Positions 46,979 to 58,485 are shown, counted from the first letter of the stretch. The stretch: DNA of 64,000 nt from Allantophomopsis cytisporea (GCA_024752435.1 CP103024.1:806001-870000), one strand, 5' to 3'. The notes: generated from the sequence alone by a model not told the origin. Numbers and translations: made by a program.

Positions 46979-47876
46979 TATAAAAAATATACAAGTGGAA
47001 ATCTTAAGAAATATTGTATGAGAGGACGAAAAGAAAAGGGAAAAGAAAGGATACAAGTAGGTTCCTCTTGAAAGCTTAAAGGAGCAGGTAAGGAAATGTG
47101 GGGTATATCCTAGCCAATATATAAACCACTATGTACCTTAAGGTACACATTACCTTGACGAGGCTGACTTTCGGACTTTCTAACTGCGATCCTAGATCCT
47201 GCCCCGCACTTTGCAAGGACCGTGGCAGACTGCCGACAACATCTTCACGGGACATTGAACAGAGTCCGAAAGTCCGAAAAAAGACATTGTTAAACTAGAG
47301 TGTCGCGACCTGCTCAGCTGTTTTGATACATAAGATCTGGTTGGACCGTACCAGTTTTTGTGGCATGTTTGGCTTCTGATCTCCCTGCAACAAAAAGTCC
47401 GAGGTCTTGGTTGTCGGCTCCCAAGTCTGTGTGGGCTCCTATTGGTACGTCCCTTTTTCTGTATGATATCCTGAGTCCCCCACATAGCGAGGCGGGTCTA
47501 GATGCAACCCTGGCTCGTTGAGGGGCTGGGTGGCATCCATCATGACGGATAAACCCCAAACATTTGTTATTCGGATGCATCAATGACTTCATAGTTACTA
47601 TTGCTGATCTGTATGGACAGTCAAAATAACACGTATTTGTATCAATTACTGCTCATTCTGAACATCTCAATAAGTCACATACTGTAAGTCCAAGTTCTAT
47701 CATCGAGATACCAACGATTTCAAGAGACAACTCATCCATTAAGCATGAATGACCATACACTGACACGTCTACAGATCACAGGTATCACGCTGACCTCAAT
47801 ACCTCGAGCCTAACATTGTCAACGTCAACGTCAATTCCTACCTAGATTAAATCAGATCAACCTCCCCAAAACAACA
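46979..47876. promoter_or_regulatory. Divergent promoter region, bicupin / alpha-beta hydrolase
   Basis: 898 bp between two divergent starts. It holds a 16-bp perfect palindrome at 47132-47147 and a pair of inverted TCCGAAAGTCCGAAA-like repeats at 47166-47180 and 47263-47280. ORFs here are not supported. The two genes could be co-regulated from it. Confidence 0.5.
47132..47147. promoter_or_regulatory. 16-bp perfect palindrome, TGTACCTTAAGGTACA
   Basis: TGTACCTTAAGGTACA equals its own reverse complement. It lies about 155 bp upstream of the bicupin ATG, near a TATA-like TATATAAACC at 47119-47128, where a dimeric regulator could bind. The role is inference. Confidence 0.5.
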
Positions 47877-48876
47877 ATGGACACTCTCCCCTCCTTCGGC
47901 ACCGCCATCCAAGATGTCCTTCCCCACACCTTCAAGGCCTTCACTCCAGCCCTCCTAGCCAACAAATCCACCATTCTTTCCATTCCACGCACAACCCATA
48001 GCTATGGCTCCCACGCACGCCAACAACTTGACGAGTATCTCCCCCCAACCGGCGCATCCACTTCCCCAGTCCTTATCTTCCTGTACGGTGGCGGCCTTAT
48101 CCGTGGCGACAAGATCCTCGCTCCAGTTCCGGAAGGACTCGTATATCACAACCTCGGTACTTTCTTCGCGCGGGCCGGCTACACAACGCTGATTGTGGAT
48201 TACCGCCGAGTGAATGACGCGTTGGCCGGGACTGGCGAGGGGGCAGTGTTCCCATCCGGCGGCGAGGACATAAGCACTGCGCTTATATGGTTAGAAAAGC
48301 ATCTGGAAACGCAGGGAAGCGCGCAAAGAGATGTGTTTCTGATGGGAAACTCGGCTGGGGGCGTGCATGTTACTACATATTTGCTTGCGAAGCAGTTTGA
48401 TGCGCAAAGGAAGAGCTTGTTAGATGGTGAGGGGAAGGTATTATTGAAAGGTGGTGTGTTGGTTAGTGTACCGGTGCATTTCCAACAGGCACTTGGGGGA
48501 AGAGCGGATATGCTGAGGACGTATTTTGGGGGGAAGGAAGATGTTGAGAGGAAGTGTCCATTCGGGCTGTTGAAGGCATTTGAGGGCAAGGTTCCGAAAT
48601 TGTTGATTTTGGTTGCAGAATTGGATCCGGAGGATGAGATTGTTGGAGCCAATAGGGACTTTAATAAGTTGGCGAAGGAGAAATTTGGAGAGGAGACTGT
48701 GAAGTGGATTGAAATGCAGGGACACAATCATATATCTCCCCCAGTAGCACTTTGCGCTGGTGATGCGAGAGGTGAGAAATGGGCAAATGATATGGTCGCA
48801 TGGTCGAAGAGGTCAGTTTCTATGAACTTAAACATTTGAGCAAAGCTTCGTCCGCTAACTTGAACACAGGACTTGA
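47877..48876 (+). CDS. Alpha/beta hydrolase (esterase, alpha/beta hydrolase-3 type)
   Basis: Proposed two exons (47877-48811 and 48870-48876) with a 58-nt intron, 313 aa; unspliced reading gives 320 aa ending at 48839. It is a serine esterase-like enzyme: oxyanion-hole strand VLIFLYGGGLIRGDK (YGGG replacing the usual HGGG), nucleophile Ser near 159 in LMGNSAGGVHVTTYL, acid in LLILVAELDPEDEIVG, and His in GHNHISP. There is no signal peptide, so it is likely cytosolic. The intron is supported by GTCAGT, GCTAAC and CACAG signals. It is divergent from the bicupin, and in rutin or quercetin catabolism a dioxygenase product (a depside) is cleaved by an esterase, so a joint pathway is possible but unproven. 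Confidence 0.82.
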
Positions 48877-49037
48877 TATAGCTATATCAACAAGTAAATG
48901 ACCATTATACATATATAAAGCAAATCTGAAATATCCCAACGCCAACTAATCAATGGTATCATGAAAACGTCGTCCTAGTAATCGCAAGATCTTTTATATA
49001 CGTACAGAGATGTGCAATTCGTTCCATGTCGCAAGCC

Positions 49038-49984
49038 TTACATAACGATACAGCATCCGTCCAATTTCTTGAGAATGCGAGGGACCATCTTCTTGGCAAG
49101 CTTCTCCAGTTCGTCGTTGTCGTTATTGCCTTGCTGGTTCTGGCTCTGGTTCTGGTTTTGCTGTTGGGTTTGGGTTTGGGTTTGGGTTTGGGTTTGGTTT
49201 TGCTGTCCTTGCCAAGCATTCTGTTGAGGCTGACTCTGTTGCGGCTGAGAATTGCCCTGTCCTTGAGGTTTATTGTTATGCGGTTCACGTCCATGCCCGT
49301 TACTTTGTCCAATTGGAGGCATGATAGCCTCACCACCTTGGAGGTTGATATACATTCGTCCAGCGTTCTCCTCTGTAGCATACTGAAGCCCCAACTCCTG
49401 ACAGACTTGCTCGACTCGTGGTTTGATCTTCTGCACATGGTTCACAGAGTGATTGCCCTTGCCGACGATGACATGAAGATGAGTTTGTCCGTGCTGTTGA
49501 GCATACCTAATACGATCTTCGAGGATGTTCTCTGCCTCTTCAACGAACTGGCCGTGGAGATCAATCGTGTCATCAGCTACTCGGCCATTGGAGTTGTTCT
49601 CCCGAAATATGTAGTCGGAGGCTTGCTTGTTGAATGCATCCATCTTTGCAGCATGGGACTTTCCCTCTTCAGAGAGCTGGTGGGCTGCAGCTCCATCTCC
49701 GCGCTCGTATGCTTGATGTGCCTGGCTCTTATGTTAGCGCTTCGTTCATGTATATGATGGTAAATTGCAGCAAAGGAAAGCGGTTTGATGTACCTTATCA
49801 AAGCATTGTCCGCGCTTCTGGGCTTCCTGGCGAGCTTGATCGCGAAGTCTGTCGTATTCTTGCTCTGCGTCATTGCTGGAGCTGTGATTGAAAGCTATCA
49901 CAGGAGTCAGTTCTACAGGTCGGTCAGCAACCAAGGAATTGACGCACCTTTTCCGCCAATAGGGTGCATAGGAATGGACGACAT
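49038..49984 (-). CDS. DUF1771-Smr domain protein with C-terminal CaaX box
   Basis: Three exons on the minus strand: 49948-49984, 49794-49894 and 49038-49727, 275 aa. It opens MSSIPMHPIGGKAFNHSSS. The DUF1771 helix pair (AEQEYDRLRDQARQEAQKRG, then AYERGDGAAAHQLSEEGKSH) leads into the Smr domain (about 100-175; TIDLHGQFVEEAENILEDRI, LHVIVGKGNHSVN, GRMYINLQGG). Smr domains bind and in some families cut nucleic acids, and the DLHG and GKGNHS signatures are intact. A Gln/Asn-rich tail with Thr-Gln repeats ends LDGCCIVM, a CaaX-type prenylation box preceded by a further Cys. The two introns (53 and 66 nt) have GT-AG ends. It is convergent with the esterase (161 bp between stops). Confidence 0.85.
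49165..49197. repeat. GGGTTT hexanucleotide repeat coding for Thr-Gln repeats
   Basis: About five copies of TTGGGT on the plus strand, inside the minus-strand Smr coding region, where it encodes alternating Gln and Thr. The unit is one A short of the plant-type telomere unit but sits in coding DNA, so a telomeric origin is unlikely. Confidence 0.85.
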
Positions 49985-52900
49985 TTTTGCAATGGTTAAT
50001 GGCAGACTGATCGAGTTGCAGAAGATAATATAATCTTAAGAAGAAAATATATTGGTGACAATGTTGTCGCTCATGCGCTGCACACCGACGTCAAATACAC
50101 ACAGTCGTGTACTGCCTTGGTCGAGATCCCAGCAGCCGAACTAGCGTCGATCTCCACTGCCGCATGCAGGGACGAACCGTCGGAGCAAGCTGTGTGTTGT
50201 CCGGGCTGGGCTGTGCCAGTTCTCGGCCTCCAACAACTCTCAGCCTCGCACCCCTCTCCATATACGAGGTGAGCCTCCTCACTGCCTCATTTCGTTTTCG
50301 GCGCCCAGTCCATGATGTTCTTCGTCTTTATCCCCTCATCTCTTCTCTCTCTGCATGTAGGAGTGTTGTATATAAGCTGGTCTACTTGCTGTCATCAATC
50401 AACAATGAGAGTATCCACTGACCAATTCGTGGTTTCGATGTAATTCATAAAGACCATCATTTTGAAATCTCATGATGGGCTTCACGCGTCCTGTTATACT
50501 TCCTACTCCTACCTCCCTTCCGTGCAAATGCTACTACTATACTGTCTGGAGATCGATCATTGGCTAGAGGCACCCCACAATGATACGTTGGTATTGTCAT
50601 GGGATTTTGCATAGAGTTGTAGGAAAGTTCATGTCGCCATCGTCATGTTTATGATCAATGAATCAAATGGCGTGGACAGAAGACACGGGTAATATGTACG
50701 TGAGTCAGGACCACACGAGGCTTTCTCTTGCCTTTCAACTTACATCTCTTTGTAACTTTCGTAAAATAATCGAGAGATGCTGCTCCGCAAAAAAGCAGGC
50801 CATACTTGATCCTTCGAATCTCTGAAAAAAGATTCGCTCAGCTTGTTTAAGTCCGATAATTATTCCCATCTATCCATCCGAACTGGGAGTGCTGGGGGAA
50901 ATCAACAAGCCGGCGCGGCTTAATTTCGTGTCCGCTGAAATGTTTGCTGCTTAACTGATGATCGTCAGGAGAAACACGTTCATCTGGTAGATCAGTGTCA
51001 TCCTCCGCATTATGTGGCACGGAATTCGTACGCTACCTATGCACATATTGTAGTAGTATCTGAAGTAAGTAATCCATACAAACCACCTCCTTCTCTGTCG
51101 GATTTTCTAAGTGTATCATCTTTTCAAGGAGAGAGGCGTGAGTGGACATAAATCAACCTGTCCCACAATATTCTTTATCTCCCTTCAATTTCACCATCTC
51201 GTGCGCGCCATTACATTACATCGTTGGTTAGTCCGATGCCTAGACCTGTAGATGGGCTTAGTATCAGAGCAAACTAATTTTCCATTCAAGACTCCCGTAA
51301 CAGTTTAATGGAGTCTGTATCCGTCGAAGCTTGAAGGCGCCGAATTGTCGGTGCAAATGAGCTTGGGCCAGGAGTCATTTTAGGCCTTTTCTTTCTCTGG
51401 CTCTGGAGGGAGGTCCATCAGATCAGCCTCATGATAAGTCCAAAAATCCAGCCCTGGGAAGTAAATCGGGTTCGCCTTGCTTGAAGAAATTAAGGTTTTG
51501 TCATTTGTTTTCCTCAATAGAATTTTACCGTGGACCTTTGGTTACGCGGTAGTTATGGCGATGGGACGATATTCAGATGGGTTGTTCGGAGGTTAGTTCA
51601 TCTGTATGCATTCTTAGCCTAGCACAGAGTAGGCCATCGTGAAATAAATTTGACTTCGAACCCCTTTCGCCCATTCTTGCATGAACTTCAATGTCGAGCT
51701 GTTTAGTGTTCAAGGAAGGAAGATTACTAACGTTCCTCTAGTGGATTTGGTCAGCCCGCCACTGGTAGTATAAACTCTGCATACAGGTACATATCTTGAG
51801 ATACTATGTATTATACATTTGTATGCACACAAGATGCTGTATGTACAATATGGAGCTGCTGGTAGCTGCAGTTACATGTTTTGGAAACAATTCAACGCGC
51901 ATGAAGCGTCAATGTAGTCTAAGGTTTTGATTCATGATTTCATGAGATGGCTGGGGTGAATCGCAAGTGTCCGTACGAGCACCCACTGCTCTGTGGCCCT
52001 CCTCCCCTGTTACTCGAGAGTAAATGTATTAACTTGAGCGGGTCTTCAATGCAAAATTGGCCATAATCCAAGCAGCAGAAGCGAAATTGATGGTAGCCAA
52101 CCTCTCATCCACGAACTGCTTGTCGAGCCCACTTTTGAGCTTCTAGAAGGCTGGTAGAAGGCCGCTACTGAGGGAGCTTGTCTGAATATGCTGCAGGTAC
52201 TGGGGCAAAAGATTGTCAACATCAAAGCACTCCAAACATAGGGGTACCGAGGTCGAGGGCCAATGTTGCACATACAACTCCACGCATAACATACAACATC
52301 GGGCATTTGCAGATTCTGCTGCACGGTATGGATAGGTGTTTTGCTTGCTATCAACCTCTTCAGGGCTGAAGGGATCTTTGAATGTTAGATGTTTGTTACT
52401 AGGTAAAGCAACAGACGAGGTTTCATCGATGACAATGCAAGGGGTGCTGGAGTGTGAGAGAGGTGATGGCTGATGGTGTTGTCATTGTTCGTACTGTACA
52501 CAGGTGCTCATGGTTGGCTCATACGCAGTGGTTCTACATATGTATGTATGTACCGTGTACTCCACAGACATGGGACTCTGAAAGTAGTACGCTGCGTGCG
52601 CTGATAGATGAGAACGGAGAAGACGTGGACATGGCCATGGTGCTGCCGCTGCTTGTCGATCGTCGACCATTGGCCACCATTCAAAGGTTTCGTACGGTAC
52701 GAGAGCTCCGAAAGTGTGAGTGTGTGTGTGGAGTACCCTTATTTCTTACTCTACCTATCTTGGGGGCAACCTGTGGTGCCTATCTTGGTCGTAATGTAAC
52801 TCTACACAGTTGCCGTCAGTCGACGGTGGATGGAAGCCGGTCTCGTAGGCTTCCAGAATTGTGTCCAATAGTACTCGTACGTAGTGATAGTCACGAGTAG

Positions 52901-55108
52901 TCGAGAGAGAGGCCAGCGGCGCCAGGACATCGAAGGAATTGATGTTCTCTTTACTCCTGAGAAAGCTTCGACTAGAATCTCGCACCGCGCCTCATTGCAC
53001 GTCGACAAGAAATTCCTCCCACTTAGCTTTTCCACTTATCTCAATCGGGCAACCAGGTGAACGCCCTCTCATCTGGTGATTTTGCACTGGTCCGGCTACA
53101 GTTGGTACTATTATCATGACAATTGTTGCGGAGGGAGGACACGGAAGAACGGGAATAGTGGTGCTATGCTTGAGAATAAAAGAGCACCGACCGACCATGA
53201 CGAACAGCCATGGACCCCTGTGTACTCAATCAGTCATCACTTTGATTCACTTAAGGTACTACTGACCTGGACAAGTAAAAGCCGTAACGCAGGTACAAAG
53301 TAGAGATCGTTAGATTGTGCCTCAGAGTGAACCCTTTTTACTGTAACGTACGGAGCCACAATAATAATAATCGCATGGAAGTAGAAAGCACTGACTCTTT
53401 TGGAAAAGTTGGATATACATGACTCTCCCTCTGTGTATGAATAGGTACAGGTTTACGAAGGTAGAGTCAGAGAACTTTTGTGATGCAGGTGAAGTTGAAC
53501 GGTAGATCTATTCTGGGTAATGCTGGGTCGAAACATGTACCACCTCGTGAGTACCTTGTTAGGGAACATGGCTCTCTAGATGGTCCTTGACCGCTCTGTC
53601 TGGTTTTTTTTGTTCTTCATATCCTTCGTACGTTGAAGATTGACATTGCAGAGTGATTGATTGAATGATGGTCACGGCGAATAATGCGACTCACTATCCT
53701 TCACACACCCTCGAGCATCGGAGTTTCGTGATCCTGTCCATCCTGAACCTGGGGGGCCCCCTTCCCTGCTATGCTGCTAAGTGTTGAAGTTGACGACTAC
53801 GCCCAGGTAAGAGAGACTAGTAATAAGTAATTCACGGGAGGGAGTAAGTAGAGCGCAAGACCGAAGAGGACTGTGCCAAAGAGTATTCTAGGAACAATCT
53901 AGGAAATATTCTAGCAAGGAGAGAAAGTAAACAGTATGAGAAGCGTGCGAATTCAACAGAAGTGCCCTCCCTAGTCACATGGTAGAACTGCGCAGAGATG
54001 CAAGAAAGACAAATGAAAAGAGTATATTTCGTGCAAGCACGAGAGGTCGAAGAGAGGGAGAGAGAAAGCGAGTGAGGCACTTGATGAGAGTCCCCCCGAT
54101 TGAGGCACGAGAAGCACATTTCTTCTGTGCTTGCGTGAACTTGCGTCGAACTTGGGTCAATCTTGGGACAAGTCGGGTCAAGTCTTGACAGGGTACCCTT
54201 CCACACCATTTTACCACCATCCACCACCATCCACCACCAGTCCTCCTCCATAGGCTCTAAGTCTCCTCCGTAAAGTAAGCGAAAGCGGATACTTCCCCCT
54301 GTTAATGGGCGACTTCTGCACTCTCAAATCGTCGAGCTTCCTCCCCGTATTCTCTTCCATTTCACAAACTTCCTTCGAGAAGACCTTTCGCGACATCTCA
54401 CAGTTCCCTCTCCTTCAAATCCACTCGACGATCAAAGAGACAAAGCCGCCCAAAGAAGTTCATTGCTGCTGGCCATCTTCCCACGATAATTAGAGACTTC
54501 AACCATCGATAATCCAAAAAACAAAACCACACACTCCCTACCATCACTGTTACTCTACTTCAATCACTTCTCCCTAACTCGAATTTCGATTGCCCAAAGA
54601 AAAGCGATCTCTCAATACATCCTCATCAATCCCCAGAACAGCATTCCTGGACTTCGATTTACGTTCATTGGAGGTCAATTTACATTTTTTTTGGTATGTA
54701 GGGTCACACCCTTTCCAATCTATTTCAGACGAGCAAAGGTTGTTATGCTGCAAAACAATTCGACTCTTATCGCCGGGCGCAACAAAGTGCATAATTCCCC
54801 CCCGGTTGGGCAAGCGATTGAACCACCTCACACTCTGTAGTCGTTGTCCGGACATAGAAAAGCAATTCTTGCTGCACCGCTCTTGCCTTCTCCTCAACCC
54901 TGCTCTGATTGGCGCTGTCGAGAGAGCTGAGTCGTCGCTCAATTGGTGGTGGCTGCACAAAGTGGCCGGTACGGAACTTCGCTAACCTTCTTCGCGACAG
55001 ACCTTACCTCGTCTTGAGCAACCCTTCGACGACACGACCGTCATCGTTCACAACAACACAACACACACCCCTAATCAATTCCGGTCAGCGACCAACCAGA
55101 CATTCAAG
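49985..55108. other. Gene-poor 5.1-kb region upstream of the G-alpha gene
   Basis: No protein gene could be supported on either strand. ORFs are at most about 150 codons and none resembles a family or links to other exons by splice sites. The right end (about 54.2-55.1 kb) has the C/T- and A-rich look of a fungal 5' leader and probably belongs to the G-alpha transcript. Left parts are likely promoter or decayed sequence. Confidence 0.5.
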
Positions 55109-56352
55109 ATGGGTTGCGGTATGTCTACAGAGGACAAGGAGGGAAAGGCACGTAACGAGGAGATCGAGAATCAGTTGAAGAAGGACAAGATGCTTCAACG
55201 TAACGAGATCAAGATGCTTCTTCTCGGTCGGTTCACCCATCCCTCAAAACATCGTGGTGCGGATCGCGGAAGTCTAACAATTGCACAGGAGCCGGAGAGT
55301 CTGGAAAGTCCACAATTCTTAAGCAGATGAAGCTCATTCACGAAGGCGGTTACTCGCGCGATGAGAGAGAGTCGTTCAAGGAAATCATCTTCTCCAATAC
55401 CGTACAATCGATGAGAGTTATCCTTGAGGCTATGGAGTCACTGGAGCTTCCATTGGACGACACCAGAGCAGAGTACCACGTTCAGACCATCTTCATGCAA
55501 CCACAACAGATTGAGGGCGATAACCTTCCACCCGAGGTCGGTAGCGCTATCGAGGCTTTGTGGAAGGACGCCGGTGTCCAGGACTGTTTCAAGCGATCAA
55601 GAGAGTACCAGTTGAACGACTCCGCAAGATAGTCAGTAGACCCTTACGCCTACATTAAGGCACATAATGATGAAACACATTGCTAACTACAGTATAGTTA
55701 CTTTGACAACATCGCCAGAATCTCAACTAGCGATTACATGCCAAACGATCAGGATGTTCTCCGATCCCGTGTCAAGACCACCGGTATCACCGAGACTACT
55801 TTCATCATTGGAGATCTTACCTACCGCATGTTCGATGTTGGAGGACAGAGATCTGAGAGAAAGAAGTGGATTCACTGCTTCGAGAACGTTACTACCATTC
55901 TCTTCCTTGTCGCTATCTCCGAATACGACCAACTTCTTTTCGAAGATGAGACTGTCAACCGTATGCAAGAAGCGTTGACTCTTTTCGACTCTATCTGCAA
56001 CTCCAGATGGTTCATCAAGACCTCCATCATCTTGTTCTTGAACAAGATCGATAGATTCAAGGAGAAGCTTCCAGTCTCCCCAATGAAGAACTACTTCCCA
56101 GACTACGAGGGTGGTGATGATTATGCCTCTGCTTGCGACTACATCCTCAACCGCTTCGTGTCATTGAACCAACACGAGACTAAGCAAATCTACACACATT
56201 TCACATGTGCTACCGATACCACCCAAATCAGATTCGTCATGGCAGCTGTCAATGGTAAGTTTTTGCCCCTTTCTGCAACGAACGGCCTCCCTTTCTAACA
56301 CATTCCAGATATTATCATCCAAGAGAACCTCAGACTCTGCGGTCTCATCTAG
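55109..56352 (+). CDS. gna-1: Heterotrimeric G protein alpha subunit, fungal group I (GNA-1/FadA/BCG1 type)
   Basis: Four exons: 55109-55226, 55289-55631, 55698-56254 and 56309-56352, 353 aa, the usual group I length. It is a membrane-bound GTPase that signals to adenylate cyclase and MAPK routes controlling growth, conidiation and virulence. The N-terminus MGCGMS carries the myristoylation (Gly2) and palmitoylation (Cys3) sites. The P-loop GAGESGKST (residues 40-48) is restored by splicing intron 1. The switch regions show RVKTTGITET (Arg178) and DVGGQRSERKKW (Gln204). NKID and TCATDT nucleotide-binding motifs follow. The C-terminus CGLI has the Cys350 modified by pertussis toxin in this class. 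All active-site residues are intact. Introns are 62, 66 and 54 nt, and the last exon encodes only 14 residues. Confidence 0.97.
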
Positions 56353-57294
56353 AGACTTTCTCGGATTATATGTTTTTCTATAACGGCGTTTTGCAAATTC
56401 GGGATTTCACCTATACCAGCTTTGCATCCAGGGCATTCGCCTCGGCATCTGCGCACAATTCACTTTCCTCTACGAAATCCTCACGACATTTCTCCCGTAA
56501 GGATATCGAAAGAACAGGCACGAACATCGCACATGGGTTGTCGGACACCCCCATTCTTTTATTTCTCCTCCCATACGTGCGCTTGTAGAATGGGTGGCCT
56601 GTCTCCCACACACAACCCGACCTTTACAGTGTTTCTTTTTGTTTCCTCTTTTCTTCTATTTATTCCAGGAGTTTTTTCCTTTACTACGTGATACGGGACG
56701 TATTTGATACTAATAGCTTCCTTCTTTATGGATGTTTCTTCTGTGCGCTGGATGATGTGGCTTGTGTGTATGACAAGGCTGGCGGTCGTGGTGAGGGGAG
56801 GGGGTCCCAGTTGATGAAGGAGGGGGTTGGTACAACTTGTGAGGAGAGGTGTGTCGTTGCATAGGATGAGGATAGTGAAATAGAGCGATGTTGAAACTGT
56901 ACTTTGCTTTTTTGTTGCTTTTGTGAGACATGAATGTATATATAGAGATTATATGGAAGGCTTATAGTCATCTTGGTCCAACTTGTTTCTGGATTTGTGT
57001 TGCACTGCAGCGAGTCAATACGAACTCAAGTCGTGCAATGCAATCGTTGGTTGATTTGGGTTGACTCATCTTCCTGTGTGACTTGTGAGCTCGTCCCAGC
57101 CTCGAAGCGAGATCCTAGTTGGGCATCAGAGCAGTAAGTACGGAGTAAGTCGGCCTATCTCTAACCAAAATCTCGTGACTTCTTCCTATCATCCTCAATC
57201 TAACCAACCTCCGGAAAACAAAATAGACATCCGTTGTATTCCCATAATTCACCTATCCCATCACCATTGCCGAAGCGAAATATATGGCATCAAA
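56353..57294. other. Intergenic region G-alpha / secreted-protein gene
   Basis: 942 bp with the G-alpha 3' UTR and the next promoter. It contains one TACGGAGTA element at 57139-57147. ORFs here are short; a 204-codon ORF opened at 57085 is only the leader plus exon 1 of the next gene. Confidence 0.5.
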
Positions 57295-58324
57295 ATGATA
57301 CTAGCTCCGAGCCGCATCACGCCTATCCTCCCCTTCCTGGTTCTTGTGGTTTTTGTCTCGCATTTCTCCTCTACATCCGCTTATCTCACCTTCCAAACTA
57401 TTAGGGATATCACTAATATTACGGATGAGTGCACGGCGCGTATCCGCGCTGCACCTGGGGAGGTGGGGAGGTTGGCAGAGTTGAGGGTGGGTGAAGCGCA
57501 GGTGGCTCTTAAACAGAAGAGTGATGATGATGATGATGACGATGAAGTTGAGGATGTAAGTGGGTTTCCTTCTTGGTTTAGAAGTCATTATCTTTCTGAT
57601 TCTCAGAGCATGATATCCCAAGATTCTTGTCTTGATTATTTTAATATTGTTTGTGCCGGCGGAGTTGTCTACATAGGTTGGAAGCTGACTGTTGGCTAGG
57701 CTGTAGCGGCTGCATTGCAGTATATCGATCTCGCTCTCGTTGAAGTGTTGAACATCCCTGTGCCGGATGATGAAGATGTATGTATATGTTTTTTTAATCT
57801 TTTTTTAACAAAAATAAACAAAAATAAAAATAAAAGCCTCCCTAGTCTCTATAATTATTTGGGGTGTTCCGTTGCTGGTAGACTGCTGCCTGCCTTTCTC
57901 CACATTCTAACGGTCAAGATTCTAACAATCTTTTAGCCCGTCGAGAAAGTAGAATGTGACAAGGTGGTAAGAGAATACCACGCATTGGTTCGCAGCACAG
58001 CGCTGCTCCTCCAGGCTCTTGAGAAAACGCAGTCAGAACACAGATTCACAGTCGAAAGTCCGGTTTATAGTTCGCTGGCTTATTTACAGGCTCTTTGGGC
58101 GAGCAGAAAACCTGTGAGTACACCCATTTACGCTTTCTTTTTCTGGGCAGTGGGAACCGAGCTGATAAAAATTTGTATAGAATACGGAACAAAGGAGTTT
58201 TATTGAGCAGCAGTTAAGGCTGTATCAGAGAACATGGTGTTTTGGTAACAAGGCGAATGAGGTACTTAGGAGAGATGTGGAGATTGTGGAGTACTTGAAC
58301 GACTTGCTTGATATGTTTCCCTGA
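57295..58324 (+). CDS. Small secreted protein of unknown family, four exons
   Basis: Four exons: 57295-57555, 57700-57777, 57937-58113 and 58181-58324, 219 aa, all three introns in phase 0. The start is the ATG directly before a signal peptide (ILAPSRITPILPFLVLVVF ... STSA), so the product is expected to be secreted. Exon 1 then carries a helical region (LTFQTIRDITNITDECTARI, AELRVGEAQVALKQK) and a poly-Asp run. Exon 2 continues AVAAALQYIDLALVEVLNIP, exon 3 encodes EKVECDKVVREYHALVRSTA and a stretch ending LAYLQALWASRKP, and exon 4 NTEQRSFIEQQLRLYQRTWC to the end at DLLDMFP. It is mostly helical with few Cys and no recognised domain. No single ORF shows more than 87 codons of it, so it is easily missed. 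It could be a secreted effector or surface protein; that is speculation. Confidence 0.65.
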
Positions 58325-58485
58325 TTTATTGTATCAAGCCAGAGCTTTTGAGATTAGACTGAGCATAAGCTCAATAACTTCTAATAATCGCTTCTATACA
58401 ATCCCGAGATTTCTATGCTATCTGTCTATATATCCCAATAAACTCCGGGGTATCTCCCCAACGCCAATAATGCTTCCCATCACTC

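Noticed and set aside
49165..49197. GGGTTT repeat as an interstitial telomere
   Set aside because: The unit lacks the A of telomere repeats and lies in a coding Thr-Gln tract.
51590..51670. Possible tRNA (TTCGAACCC box B-like word)
   Set aside because: No matching A box, acceptor stem or anticodon arm could be folded by eye.
52454..52900. 148-codon ORF in the gene-poor region
   Set aside because: No domain, codon use not convincing, no linked exons.
57085..57294. Upstream extension of the secreted protein ORF to 57085
   Set aside because: It would bury the signal peptide behind 70 leader-like residues; the ATG at 57295 gives a normal secreted N-terminus.
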